Assembly (NCBI GenBank): GCA_900465915.1
Contig: UBKJ01000022.1
Span: forward strand, 70,570-134,569
Direction of reading: 5' to 3'
DNA: 64,000 nucleotides
Origin: Hyphomicrobiales bacterium
GTDB lineage: Bacteria > Pseudomonadota > Alphaproteobacteria > Rhizobiales > Rhizobiaceae
The position numbers and the translations under genes were made by a program. Position 1 is the first letter of the stretch. The number at the start of each line of letters is the position of its first letter. This document shows positions 34,812 through 43,376 of the stretch, in pieces. The notes beneath the pieces were generated by a model. The model made no database searches. It saw only the letters and a list, made by a program, of their open reading frames with translations, and was not told the origin of the DNA.

Positions 34812-36745
34812 GCGGCGCGCCGCTGATCCGGCTGGCAGGGGTGTTCCGCCGCCATCCTTCCGGCGACGGGCCGGTGACGGTGCTGCGCGCGGTGGACCTG
34901 ACCATCCGGCGCGGCGACATGGTGGCCATCATCGGCGCGTCGGGCTCGGGCAAGTCGACGCTGATGAACATTCTCGGCTGCCTCGACCGGCCCAGCGAGG
35001 GCGAATACTGGATCGCCGGCCGCCCGACCGCGGCGCTGTCCGCCGACGAACTGGCCGCCCTGCGGCGTGAGCGCTTCGGCTTCATCTTCCAGCGCTATCA
35101 CCTGCTTGGCGCGCTGGACGCGGTGGAGAACGTCGAGACGCCCGCCGTCTATGCCGGCGTTCCCAAAGCCGCGCGGCGCGCACGCGCCACGGCCCTCCTG
35201 CGGCGGCTGGGCATGGGCGACCGGCTGCGCCACCGCCCCGGCCAGCTTTCCGGCGGGCAGCAGCAGCGCGTCTCCATCGCCCGCGCGCTGGTCAACGATC
35301 CCGACGTGATCCTCGCCGACGAGCCGACCGGCGCGCTGGACAGCCGCAGCGGCGGCGAGGTGCTCGACATCCTCGACGAATTGAACCGCGAGGGCCGCAC
35401 CGTCGTCATCGTCACCCACGACCGCGCCGTCGCCGCCCGCGCCGCCCGCGTGATCGAAATCCGCGACGGCGCCGTGGTGGCCGACAGGCGAAACCGCGCG
35501 CCGGCCGACGTGGTTCCGATCGCGCGGCCGCGCCCGGCGCGGCGGTTCGGCGGGCGTTTCGCCGCCGCCTTCGCCATGGCGCTGCGCTCCATCGGCGCGC
35601 ATCGCCTGCGCAGCTTCCTCACCATGCTGGGAGTGGTCATCGGCATCGCCTCGGTGGTCTGCGTGGTGGCGCTGGGGCAGGGCGCGCAGGAGAAAATCCT
35701 CAGCGACATCAGCGACATGGGCGCGAATTCTCTCGCAGTCTTTCCCGGGCGCGGCTTCGGCGACCTCAAGGCCGAGCAGGTCGTCACGCTGACCGTCGAC
35801 GACGCGCGCGAGATCGCCCGGCTGCCCTATGTGAAGGCCGCGACGCCGAAGAACGCCGCCACCACGACGGTGCGCGTCGACGACAAGGAAATCAACGTGC
35901 AGGTGATCGGCGTCGGCGCGCAATATTTCCGCACCCGCAACAGCGCCTTCGTGGCGGGCCACGGCTTCGGCCGCGCCGACGTGGACGCCATGGCGCAGGA
36001 CGCCGTCATCGACGACAATGCGCGCAAGGCGCTGTTTCCGCACGCCAAAGGGCCGGAGACGGGCGCGGTGGTGCTCATGAAAAACCTGCCGGTGCGCGTG
36101 GTCGGCGTGCTCAAGCCCGACAATGAAGGCGAGGGCGCGCAGAACCCGGAAATCTACCTGCCCTACACCACAGTCTCCACGCGCATGACCGGCTCGCGCG
36201 TGCTGCAATCCATCGTCGCGCGCATCGACGACGCGGTCGATTCGGCGCAGGCGGAAAAGCTGCTGACGGCCTTCCTCGCGCGCCGGCACGGGGCGGAGGA
36301 TTTCTTCGTCTACAACAGCGACAAGGTGCAGAAGACCGTCCGCGCCGCGACCGGCCTGATGGCGCTGCTGATCGCGGCCATCGCCGGGATATCGCTGTTC
36401 GTCGGCGGCGTCGGGGTCATGAACATCATGCTGGTGGCGGTGTCGGAGCGCGTCGCCGAAATCGGCCTGCGCATGGCGGTAGGCGCGCGCCGCAGCGACA
36501 TTCTCCAGCAGTTTCTGATCGAGGCGGTGCTGGTCTGCCTTTTGGGCGGGCTGGTCGGGGTGGCGCTGGCGGGCGGCTTCGGCCTCGTCTTCGCGCAGTT
36601 CGACACCGGCTTCCGGCTGATCTATTCGCCGCTCTCCATCGCGGCGGCGCTGCTCTGCTCCAGCCTGATCGGCATAGGCTTCGGCTTCGCGCCGGCGCGC
36701 AACGCGTCGCGGCTCGATCCGGTGGTCACGCTGGCGCGCGATTGA
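34808..36745 (+). CDS. macB: MacB-like ABC exporter (ATPase fused to permease)
   Basis: 645 aa. The N-terminal ABC domain has Walker A IGASGSGKSTLMNILG, signature QLSGGQQQRVSIARAL and Walker B VILADEPTGALD. The C-terminal part has four membrane helices and a large periplasmic domain between helices 1 and 2, starting at HRLRSFLTMLGVVIGIASVV near residue 265 and ending with the FtsX-like VGGVGVMNIMLVAVSERVAEIG. Such pumps export macrolides, peptides or siderophores as mechanotransmitters rather than classic transporters. The GTG start overlaps the macA stop. Confidence 0.92.
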   Translation: MSGAPLIRLAGVFRRHPSGDGPVTVLRAVDLTIRRGDMVAIIGASGSGKSTLMNILGCLDRPSEGEYWIAGRPTAALSADELAALRRERFGFIFQRYHLLGALDAVENVETPAVYAGVPKAARRARATALLRRLGMGDRLRHRPGQLSGGQQQRVSIARALVNDPDVILADEPTGALDSRSGGEVLDILDELNREGRTVVIVTHDRAVAARAARVIEIRDGAVVADRRNRAPADVVPIARPRPARRFGGRFAAAFAMALRSIGAHRLRSFLTMLGVVIGIASVVCVVALGQGAQEKILSDISDMGANSLAVFPGRGFGDLKAEQVVTLTVDDAREIARLPYVKAATPKNAATTTVRVDDKEINVQVIGVGAQYFRTRNSAFVAGHGFGRADVDAMAQDAVIDDNARKALFPHAKGPETGAVVLMKNLPVRVVGVLKPDNEGEGAQNPEIYLPYTTVSTRMTGSRVLQSIVARIDDAVDSAQAEKLLTAFLARRHGAEDFFVYNSDKVQKTVRAATGLMALLIAAIAGISLFVGGVGVMNIMLVAVSERVAEIGLRMAVGARRSDILQQFLIEAVLVCLLGGLVGVALAGGFGLVFAQFDTGFRLIYSPLSIAAALLCSSLIGIGFGFAPARNASRLDPVVTLARD

Positions 36746-36747
36746 AG

Positions 36748-36769
36748 GAGGGCGGCTTCCGCCGCCCTC
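36748..36769. terminator. Bidirectional hairpin between macB and the convergent secreted-protein gene
   Basis: GAGGGCGGC (36748-36756) pairs perfectly with GCCGCCCTC (36761-36769) around TTCC. It begins two bases after the macB stop and overlaps the stop codon of the minus-strand gene. Confidence 0.65.
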
Positions 36770-37106
36770 AGCGCCGATAGTGGTGGTGGCCGCCATGCCG
36801 CCATTCGCGATGGCCGTAATGCGGGCGGCCATAATACGGATGGTGGTAGCGCGGGCGATAATAGGGCCGATAGTAATGATGGTGGTGATGCCGCCAATAG
36901 GGCGGCGGACCGTAATAGCGCCACGGCGCGCAGACGCCGCCCGGCGTCATGCGCCAGCCGGGGCCGCACCAGTAATCCACATGCTGCACCAGCCCGCTTT
37001 CCACGGCCTGGGGCGTTGCGGGACGAGGGGCGGAAAGCGGAGCCGCCTCGGCCCCGAAGGCGAGGGTGGCCGCGATCGCCGCCAAAGAAAACACCGACAT
37101 TCTCAT
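36768..37106 (-). CDS. Secreted GCG_CRPN-like Tyr/His-rich small protein
   Basis: 112 aa. Signal peptide residues 1-21 (MSVFSLAAIAATLAFGAEA). The mature part has YWCGPGWRMTPGGVCAPWR, the two-cysteine GCG_CRPN prefix motif common in Hyphomicrobiales, followed by a low-complexity tail rich in His, Tyr, Arg, Pro and Gly. Function is unknown; the tail suggests metal or surface binding. The gene is monocistronic, convergent with macB. Confidence 0.75.
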   Translation of the reverse strand: MRMSVFSLAAIAATLAFGAEAAPLSAPRPATPQAVESGLVQHVDYWCGPGWRMTPGGVCAPWRYYGPPPYWRHHHHHYYRPYYRPRYHHPYYGRPHYGHREWRHGGHHHYRR

Positions 37107-37213
37107 GTCGCTTCTCCATCTGTTTGACCGCGCTATGATGCGCGCGATTTTTGATGGATTGGAGGCGTCTGAAATAAATTTGCCTTACCGTAGGATATAA
37201 TCCCGCGAGCGTC

Positions 37214-37726
37214 TCACCCCATGCCGCTCGCGCCCGTGCGCTCGAGCCTGCGGCGCGCCGCGTCGCCGACCCGGTAAATGAGCCCCGCCGGACGCGGTAG
37301 GGTGCGGCGCATGAAGGCGACCTTCCGCACATAGCGCTCGACGGTCCATGTCGCCCATGTGCCGCCGCGGAAATAGGCCACGTCGCCCGCGCCCAGCCTA
37401 CGCTCGCCGCCATCGGCGTCGACGATATGAACCTCGCCCTCAAGAATGCAGACCGTCTCGTCCCAGCCGAAATACCAGCGGAACGAGCCGGCGGTGCAGT
37501 CCCAGACGGCGGTGAAGGCGGCGCGGTCGTCGCTCGCCGACTGCTCCGCCGAACGCGCTTCGGGAGCGCCTGCGATGATCCAATCCGGATTGATGGGCGC
37601 AGGCTTCAGCTCCATGCCGAAAGCGTTGTGCGACACCACCGCCGGCATGCGTCTGCGCGGCAGGAATCGCGGCGTCGACCGCGCAACCGCCAAAACCGCG
37701 CTCGCCAGCATCACTTTCCAGACCAT
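37214..37726 (-). CDS. Cupin-domain protein (DUF861-type)
   Basis: Cupin_3 protein, about 170 aa. The single beta-barrel is seen in GSFRWYFGWDETVCILEGEVHIVDADGG and LGAGDVAYFRGGTWATWTVERYVRKVAFM (both quoted in part), like the EutQ/ureidoglycine group. An N-terminal hydrophobic stretch (VWKVMLASAVLAVA) may be a signal anchor, unusual for this family. ATG 37726 was chosen; GTG 37735 or an ATG about 25 residues further in are alternatives. Isolated gene; function unknown. Confidence 0.7.
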   Translation of the reverse strand: MVWKVMLASAVLAVARSTPRFLPRRRMPAVVSHNAFGMELKPAPINPDWIIAGAPEARSAEQSASDDRAAFTAVWDCTAGSFRWYFGWDETVCILEGEVHIVDADGGERRLGAGDVAYFRGGTWATWTVERYVRKVAFMRRTLPRPAGLIYRVGDAARRRLERTGASGMG

Positions 37727-37823
37727 GACCCACACCCGGTAACGTTTCCGTGATCTGTTTCTACCGGGCAGGCGTCAGAAAAGAGTTAAGGTGGATGCGC
37801 GATGCGTCCATTCATGTTGATCG

Positions 37824-37839
37824 CATAATATGTATTATG
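37824..37839 (+). promoter_or_regulatory. AT-rich 16-bp palindrome upstream of alkB
   Basis: CATAATA (37824-37830) and TATTATG (37833-37839) form a perfect inverted repeat around TG inside an unusually AT-rich intergenic stretch (37737-38002). It could be an operator for alkB or for the divergent cupin gene. No further feature is recognised in this 267-base gap. Confidence 0.4.
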
Positions 37840-38002
37840 GAACTATCAGATAATGGAAGAATCTGACGGTGCGAAGTCAGACGCCTTAAAGCCTACCCCA
37901 TATCGAGTGCATGCGAAACGGATATGCGCATCGCACTTGCTTATAACTTTTCATCGCTCTGCGCCCATGTTGCGACGGGACAGGATACGCGGCAGAAAGA
38001 AA

Positions 38003-38644
38003 ATGATGAGAGATTTGTTCGAGCAGCCTGAAACCCGTGAGGACCTCGCGCCCGGCGCCGTGCTTCTGCGCGGATTCGCGCTTGAGGACATGGCGGAGGT
38101 TCTGGCCGGCGTCGAGGCGGTAGCGACAAACGCGCCGTTTCGGCATATGGTCACGCCGGGCGGGCATCGCATGTCGGTGGCTATGACCAATTGCGGCGAA
38201 GCCGGCTGGGTGACGGACGAGCGCGGCTATCGCTACGACCGCTGCGATCCGCTGACCGGCGCGCCGTGGCCGGCCATGCCGGCGGCGTTGCGCGCTTTGG
38301 CCGCGCGCGCCGCGCGCGAGGCCGGGTATATGGATTTCCGGCCCGACGCCTGCCTGATCAACCGCTATGCGCCGGGCGCGAAGATGTCGCTGCATCAGGA
38401 CAAGGACGAGCGCGATCTCGCCCAGTCGATCGTATCGGTGTCGCTGGGGCTTGCGGCCGTCTTTCAGTTCGGCGGGTTGCGGCGCAGCGATCCGGTCCGC
38501 AAATATGCGCTGCGCCACGGCGACGTGGTGGTCTGGGGCGGTCCGTCGCGGCTATATTTTCATGGCGTCGCGCCGCTGAAGGACGGCGAGCATGAGGAAC
38601 TGGGCTGCGTTCGGCTCAACCTCACCTTTCGCAAGGCGCTGTAA
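38003..38644 (+). CDS. alkB: DNA/RNA demethylase AlkB (Fe(II)/2-oxoglutarate dioxygenase)
   Basis: 213 aa, the same size as E. coli AlkB (216). Iron ligands are in LHQDKDERDLAQSIVSVSLG (HxD) and LYFHGVAPLKDG (distal His), and the 2-oxoglutarate clamp is RLNLTFRKAL (RxNxTxR). The substrate-recognition start DLFEQPETREDLAPGAVLL and INRYAPGAKMS also match AlkB. It repairs 1-methyladenine and 3-methylcytosine by oxidative demethylation. ATG 38003 (or 38006) gives the family start; an upstream in-frame ATG at 37853 adds 50 unrelated residues. It is not linked to ada here. Confidence 0.93.
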   Translation: MMRDLFEQPETREDLAPGAVLLRGFALEDMAEVLAGVEAVATNAPFRHMVTPGGHRMSVAMTNCGEAGWVTDERGYRYDRCDPLTGAPWPAMPAALRALAARAAREAGYMDFRPDACLINRYAPGAKMSLHQDKDERDLAQSIVSVSLGLAAVFQFGGLRRSDPVRKYALRHGDVVVWGGPSRLYFHGVAPLKDGEHEELGCVRLNLTFRKAL

Positions 38645-38664
38645 CAGCTTGATCTGAAAGCGTT

Positions 38665-39978
38665 TCAGTCCAGCGCCTTCTTGCGCGTCTCGACGTCGAT
38701 GAAGAAGGCGATCACGCCCGCCAGCGCCAGCAGCGCCGCGAATAGCGCGATGGCCAGCGTGAAGCTGCGGCTGATGACGAAGGCCATCGCCGAGGGCGCG
38801 AGCAGGCCGCCGAGACGCGCCATGGCCCCCGCCGCGCCCATGCCGCTGCCACGCAACGCGGTGGGGTAAAGCTCGGGCGTGAAGGCGTAGAGCGCGCCCC
38901 ATGTGCCCAGAAGCGCGAAGCTCATGATGAGGATCGACGCGCCGATCAGCATCGGCTCGGCGGCGACCGTGAACAGCACGCAGGCCGCGGCGCTTATGAA
39001 CAGGAAGGCGATCAGCGTCGTGCGGCGGCCCCAGTTCTCGACGCCATAGGCGGCGAGCGCGTAGCCGGGCAATTGCGCCAGCGCCACCAGCACCAGGAAG
39101 CCGTAGCCGCGCACGAAGCCGAATCCGTCGCTGGCGAGCTTGGCCGGCGTCCATGTGAAGACGCCATAATAGGAGACCGAGACCAGGAACCAGATGGCGA
39201 GCGTGGCGAGCGTCCGCCGGCGCAAGGAGCCGGAGAAAAGCCCCTCGCCGCCCGCGGGTTTGAGCGTGGCCTCCAGCTCGGTCTGCGGGCGCAATTCGGG
39301 CTGGCCGTTGCGGCGCAGCACGCGGTTGATGACGCTCTTGGCCTCGTCGACGCGGCCGTTCTGCAACAGGTGCATGGGCGATTCCGGCACCCAAAGCCGC
39401 AGCCAGATGCCGATCAGAGCCGGCGCAGCGGTGACGGCGAAGATATAGCGCCAGGCGTCGTCCACGCCGGCGAGGCTGGCCGCCCAGGCCGCCAGCGCGA
39501 TGACCACCGTGCCGATGGCCCAGAAGCCTTCGAGCATGACCAGCCAGCGGCCGCGATTGCGCGCCGGCAGGAACTCCGCCATCATGGCGTAGTCGACCGG
39601 CAGGGTGCCGCCCACGGCCATGCCGGTGAGGAATCGCAAGGCCAGAAGCAGCGTGAAGCTGGGCGCGAAAACCGACAGCAGGCCGAAGACCGCGTCGCAG
39701 GCCACCGTCACCAGCAGCACGCGGCGGCGGCCGTATTTATCGGCCAGCCTGCCGAACAGCGCCGCGCCGATCAGCATGCCGAAGAAAAACAGCGTGCCCG
39801 TCTGCAGCGCCTCGCCGACGCTGAGGCCGAAGGTCTTGGCGATGCTGGTCCCGGTGAAGCCCACCGCCAGCACCTGCATGGCGTCCGCCGCCCAGACGAG
39901 GCCGAACACGCCCAGAAGCCCACGCTGGAACGCCCCCGTCCCGGCCCTGTCGAGCGCCTGTTCGATCGTGATCTTCAT
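38665..39978 (-). CDS. MFS transporter (metabolite:H+ symporter type)
   Basis: Major facilitator protein, 437 aa, twelve predicted helices. The MFS signature after helix 2 is GRLADKYGRRRVLLV, the helix 4-5 region has RFLTGMAVGGTLPVDYAMMAEFLP and RNRGRWLVMLEGFWAIG, and the second-half repeat reads ENWGRRTTLIAFLF. The VGGTLPVD and the two-domain spacing resemble the NiaP/aromatic acid or sugar porter groups. AGGGGAA precedes ATG 39978. Standing alone, its substrate cannot be assigned. Confidence 0.87.
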   Translation of the reverse strand: MKITIEQALDRAGTGAFQRGLLGVFGLVWAADAMQVLAVGFTGTSIAKTFGLSVGEALQTGTLFFFGMLIGAALFGRLADKYGRRRVLLVTVACDAVFGLLSVFAPSFTLLLALRFLTGMAVGGTLPVDYAMMAEFLPARNRGRWLVMLEGFWAIGTVVIALAAWAASLAGVDDAWRYIFAVTAAPALIGIWLRLWVPESPMHLLQNGRVDEAKSVINRVLRRNGQPELRPQTELEATLKPAGGEGLFSGSLRRRTLATLAIWFLVSVSYYGVFTWTPAKLASDGFGFVRGYGFLVLVALAQLPGYALAAYGVENWGRRTTLIAFLFISAAACVLFTVAAEPMLIGASILIMSFALLGTWGALYAFTPELYPTALRGSGMGAAGAMARLGGLLAPSAMAFVISRSFTLAIALFAALLALAGVIAFFIDVETRKKALD

Positions 39979-40123
39979 GCCGATTCCCCTTGCCTGCGCG
40001 GTCCGCGCGGCGATGAGAATGCGCGCCCGGCGGCGCGTGTCAATCGCTGTTTTGCGAAAGGCCTGTCCGGCGCGCCGCCCGCCGCGTCTGCGCGGGAACG
40101 CGCCGGATGAAGGCATGAATATA

Positions 40124-40142
40124 AGCTATTGATAATAAATAG
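40124..40142. promoter_or_regulatory. AT-rich inverted repeat between the MFS and ftsK genes
   Basis: GCTATT (40124-40129) and AATAGC (40137-40142) flank GATAATA in the 311-base divergent gap 39979-40289. It may be an operator for the MFS gene, whose start lies 146 bases away. The rest of the gap shows only a TTAA-CCTTCAT-TTTC half CtrA-like box near 40247 before ftsK. Confidence 0.35.
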
Positions 40143-40289
40143 CATATCGATCCGCCCGCATCGGCGCTCCCCACGCGCGAGGCTTCGCGGACCAAAAATC
40201 CGCCCGGCCGAATTTTAACGCCGGCGGCCATTTCGGAAGGGGCTTGTTAACCTTCATTTTCTATTACTGGTGGCGTCGTCAAGGACAGT

Positions 40290-42803
40290 ATGAATGGTAT
40301 GGGTCAGATGCGTAATTTGAGAGAGAATTTTCCCCCGTCGCATGGAAATCACGCGGACAACGCATCGGACCGGCGGATGCAGGCCGGAACGGCGGACGCC
40401 AAGTCGGCCGCCTCGGACGCCGCATGGAAGATTCATTTCTCGATGGGCGAGAACGTCCGCTTCACCCGCACGCCGGAAGTGGAGCTGCTGCGCCGCCGCG
40501 GCGAGGCCCTGCCGGACGTGAACGAACGCGCCCGCGCCCCGGAACAGGCGGAAGAAGCCGCGCCGGCCGTCGACGCCGCCAAGGCCGCCGAAACCCAGCC
40601 CATGGCCGTGGCCGCCTTGCAGCAGAGCGTCTCGCAGGGGCTGACGCCGCCCATGGCTCCGCCGGTGGCGCCCGCCCTGCCCGTCCAGACCGTCGTCGCG
40701 GCTCCCGTGGCCGCAGCGCCCGCCCCGGCCATGCCGGAGGAAGCGGTGGCCTTCATGCGCGCCGTCGAGCCGTCCACGCCGTCGGCCTTCGCCTATCTGT
40801 CCGATTTCGCCTTCTGGGAAAGCTTCGATTTCGACGCCGTCCCGGCGCAGCCGGTGATTCCCACCAAGCCGAAGCGCCCCGCCCCCTCGGTCGAATCCAT
40901 CCTGTCGCAGTTCCGCGTCATGGAATGGCGCAAGCCGCACGAGCAGCCCGTGGCGGAAGCCGTCGCCGCGCCACAGCCCGCCCCGGTGGCTCCCGTGGTC
41001 GAGCCGGTCGCTGTCGCGCCCGCCGCTCCGGTGATCGAAGCCAAGGCGGAAGCGCCCGTCGCCTTCGTCGCGCCCTCCCCCATCGAGATCGCGCCAGTCG
41101 CTGAGCCCGTTGGCGAGGCCACCGAGGACGAGGTCGTGCTGACCGTCGCGGAAGCCGAGGAGCATGCGGCGGAGGAGATCGTCCCCGCCCCTGCCCCGGA
41201 AGAGCCCGTCGCCGCCAAGCCGGCCCCGACCATCACCGCCTATCTGCCGCAAAGCCTGCCGCGCGCCGAAGCGCCGGCCTCGCACGGCGCCTATGAGTTT
41301 CCGCCGCGCGCGCTGTTGCAGGAGCCGGCGACGCTGGACGGCCATGTCATTACGCAGGAAATGCTGGAGCGCAGCGCCGGTCTTCTCGAAAGCGTGCTGG
41401 AGGATTTCGGCGTGCGCGGCGAGATCATCCATGTCCGCCCCGGCCCGGTCGTCACGCTCTATGAATTCGAGCCCGCCCCCGGCGTCAAATCCTCGCGCGT
41501 CATCGGCCTGGCCGACGACATCGCCCGCTCCATGTCGGCGCTGTCGGCCCGCGTGGCGGTGGTTCCGGGCCGCAACGTCATCGGCATCGAGCTGCCCAAC
41601 GCCAATCGCGAGACGGTTTTCCTGCGTGAAATGATCGAATCGCGCGCCTTCGAGGCGTCGAGCTACCGCCTGCCGCTTTGCCTGGGTAAGGGCATCGGCG
41701 GCGAGCCGATCATCGCGGAGCTCGCGAAGATGCCGCATCTTCTCGTCGCCGGCACCACCGGCTCGGGCAAGTCGGTGGCCATCAACACCATGATCCTGTC
41801 GCTGCTCTACCGGCTCAAGCCCGAGGAATGCCGCCTCATCATGGTCGACCCCAAGATGCTGGAATTGTCGATCTATGACGGCATTCCGCACCTGCTCACC
41901 CCCGTCGTGACGGACCCCAAGAAGGCCGTCGTAGCGCTGAAATGGGCCGTGCGCGAGATGGAGGAGCGCTACCGCAAGATGGCGCGGCTCGGCGTGCGCA
42001 ACATCGAGGGCTTCAACGCCCGCGCCGCCTCCGCCCGCGACAAGGGCGAGACGGTGATGTGCTCGGTGCAGTCGGGCTTCGACCGCGAGACCGGCGAGCC
42101 GACCTATATGCAGGAGGAGCTGGACCTGACGCCGATGCCCTATATCGTCGTCATCGTCGACGAGATGGCCGACCTGATGATGGTCGCCGGCAAGGACATC
42201 GAAGGCGCGATCCAGCGCCTGGCGCAGATGGCGCGCGCGGCCGGCATTCATCTCATCATGGCGACGCAGCGTCCCTCGGTCGACGTCATCACCGGCACGA
42301 TCAAGGCCAATTTCCCCACCCGCATCTCGTTCCAGGTCACGTCCAAGATCGACAGCCGCACCATCCTCGGCGAAATGGGGGCCGAGCAGCTCCTCGGCCA
42401 GGGCGACATGCTGCACATGGCCGGCGGCGGGCGCATCGTGCGCGTGCACGGGCCCTTCGTGTCGGACGAGGAAGTGGAGAAGGTCGTCAACCACCTGAAG
42501 GAACAGGGCCGCCCGGATTATCTCGCCACCGTCACCGAGGGCGAGGACGACGAGGAGCCGGTCGAGGAAGCCGCCGTGTTCGACGCCACCGCCATGGGCG
42601 CGGAGGACGCCGACGACCTCTACGAGCAGGCCGTCAAGGTGGTGATGCGCGACAAGAAATGCTCCACCTCCTATATCCAGCGCCGGCTCGGCATCGGCTA
42701 CAACCGCGCCGCCTCGCTGGTCGAGAAGATGGAGCAGGACGGGCTGGTCGGCCCCGCCAACCATGTCGGCAAGCGCGAGATCCTGAACGCGAATCGCGAC
42801 TGA
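40290..42803 (+). CDS. ftsK: FtsK/SpoIIIE-family DNA translocase lacking the membrane domain
   Basis: 837 aa. No transmembrane helix is visible: residues 1-80 are polar, and residues 85-340 are a Pro/Ala/Glu-rich linker. The motor follows: alpha domain with [20 protein letters not shown], beta RecA-like domain with Walker [15 protein letters not shown] (about residue 487) and Walker [15 protein letters not shown] (about 621), and [15 protein letters not shown]. The C-terminal gamma winged helix ([24 protein letters not shown]) recognises KOPS-type sequences and activates XerCD at dif. Canonical FtsK has four N-terminal helices that anchor it at the septum, so this is probably a soluble paralogue. 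AAGGA precedes the ATG. Confidence 0.9.
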   Translation: MNGMGQMRNLRENFPPSHGNHADNASDRRMQAGTADAKSAASDAAWKIHFSMGENVRFTRTPEVELLRRRGEALPDVNERARAPEQAEEAAPAVDAAKAAETQPMAVAALQQSVSQGLTPPMAPPVAPALPVQTVVAAPVAAAPAPAMPEEAVAFMRAVEPSTPSAFAYLSDFAFWESFDFDAVPAQPVIPTKPKRPAPSVESILSQFRVMEWRKPHEQPVAEAVAAPQPAPVAPVVEPVAVAPAAPVIEAKAEAPVAFVAPSPIEIAPVAEPVGEATEDEVVLTVAEAEEHAAEEIVPAPAPEEPVAAKPAPTITAYLPQSLPRAEAPASHGAYEFPPRALLQEPATLDGHVITQEMLERSAGLLESVLEDFGVRGEIIHVRPGPVVTLYEFEPAPGVKSSRVIGLADDIARSMSALSARVAVVPGRNVIGIELPNANRETVFLREMIESRAFEASSYRLPLCLGKGIGGEPIIAELAKMPHLLVAGTTGSGKSVAINTMILSLLYRLKPEECRLIMVDPKMLELSIYDGIPHLLTPVVTDPKKAVVALKWAVREMEERYRKMARLGVRNIEGFNARAASARDKGETVMCSVQSGFDRETGEPTYMQEELDLTPMPYIVVIVDEMADLMMVAGKDIEGAIQRLAQMARAAGIHLIMATQRPSVDVITGTIKANFPTRISFQVTSKIDSRTILGEMGAEQLLGQGDMLHMAGGGRIVRVHGPFVSDEEVEKVVNHLKEQGRPDYLATVTEGEDDEEPVEEAAVFDATAMGAEDADDLYEQAVKVVMRDKKCSTSYIQRRLGIGYNRAASLVEKMEQDGLVGPANHVGKREILNANRD

Positions 42804-42829
42804 CCCCTGATTCGCACGCTTTTGAAGCG

Positions 42830-42856
42830 GCCGGGCGGCTTTGTCGCCCGGCTTTT
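42830..42856 (+). terminator. Rho-independent terminator after ftsK
   Basis: GCCGGGCG (42830-42837) pairs with CGCCCGGC (42845-42852) around a 7-base loop and is followed by TTTT. It ends the ftsK transcript, so the small ORF downstream has its own promoter. Confidence 0.8.
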
Positions 42857-42910
42857 CCGCGTCCGGCCAAGGGCTTAGCGGGCGCGGGCCGGGGTGTTGC
42901 ACGAATGCGC

Positions 42911-42957
42911 TTGTCAAGGGTTAAAAAGTAGTTAATACTTTCGTTATTCGTAGATTC
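42911..42957 (+). promoter_or_regulatory. Promoter with perfect CtrA box and GANTC site
   Basis: TTGTCA (42911-42916) and AATACT (42934-42939) are spaced by 17 bases, a good sigma-70 promoter. Between and overlapping them is TTAA-AAAGTAG-TTAA (42921-42935), the full CtrA consensus TTAA-N7-TTAA. GATTC at 42953-42957 is a CcrM GANTC methylation site just downstream of the predicted start. The combination is typical of cell-cycle promoters in alphaproteobacteria. Confidence 0.65.
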
Positions 42958-42972
42958 TTGACGTATCGGCCG

Positions 42973-42992
42973 GGGCGACCCGGGAGTCGCCC
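42973..42992 (+). other. Leader hairpin upstream of the small CtrA-box ORF
   Basis: GGGCGAC (42973-42979) pairs with GTCGCCC (42986-42992) around CCGGGA within the predicted 5' leader, 13 bases before the AGGGAG ribosome-binding site. It may stabilise the message or modulate translation. Confidence 0.45.
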
Positions 42993-43019
42993 TGCGCCTC
43001 AACACAGGGAGCATGATCT

Positions 43020-43199
43020 ATGAGAAGCATCGTTACAGGGCCTACCGACAAGGATCGCAGAGCCACGCAGCAGATATTGATCAACGTCCGGACGCAGATG
43101 GAGAAGCCGTCCGAGGACAAGACGCAGGTTTGCAACGTATTGCGGCTGGCCAAGGGAGGCTATTCTCATCGCCGCCATCGCGTCCATAAACTGGCTTGA
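43020..43199 (+). CDS. 59-residue basic hypothetical protein behind a CtrA-type promoter
   Basis: A 59-codon ORF starting at ATG 43020, with AGGGAG eight bases upstream, ending TGA 43199. The product begins MRSIVTGPTDKDRRATQQIL and ends KGGYSHRRHRVHKLA; it is strongly basic, has one Cys, and has no signal peptide, membrane helix or known domain. Codon use (AGA, ATA, TTG, GTT) is less GC-biased than in neighbouring genes. It has its own promoter and a terminator hairpin, so it is a monocistronic unit. It could be a small regulatory or nucleic-acid-binding protein; alternatively the transcript could act as an RNA. Confidence 0.55.
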   Translation: MRSIVTGPTDKDRRATQQILINVRTQMEKPSEDKTQVCNVLRLAKGGYSHRRHRVHKLA

Positions 43200-43219
43200 G
43201 CATGTCAGGCCGCATTTCG

Positions 43220-43257
43220 ACAGCGCCGCGCCCATCTCCCACGGGCTTCGGCGCTGT
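43220..43257 (+). terminator. Hairpin terminator after the small CtrA-box ORF
   Basis: ACAGCGCCG (43220-43228) pairs with CGGCGCTGT (43249-43257) across a 20-base loop, 20 bases after the stop codon, and is followed by AATCTTGTC. It delimits a transcript of about 310 bases from the promoter at 42911-42939. Confidence 0.55.
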
Positions 43258-43376
43258 AATCTTGTCATAATCCCGCCCGGCGCGTAATCACGCGAAATTG
43301 GCCGCGGCGGGCTTTTCCGAGCCTCCGCCGCGGGTTAAAAGCCGGGCATGTCTCGTCTTTCTCTCAGGAACGCCCC

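Noticed and set aside
37853-38002. 50-residue N-terminal extension of AlkB
   Set aside because: The extension is outside the conserved family start and lies in the AT-rich regulatory stretch; ATG 38003 gives the standard length.
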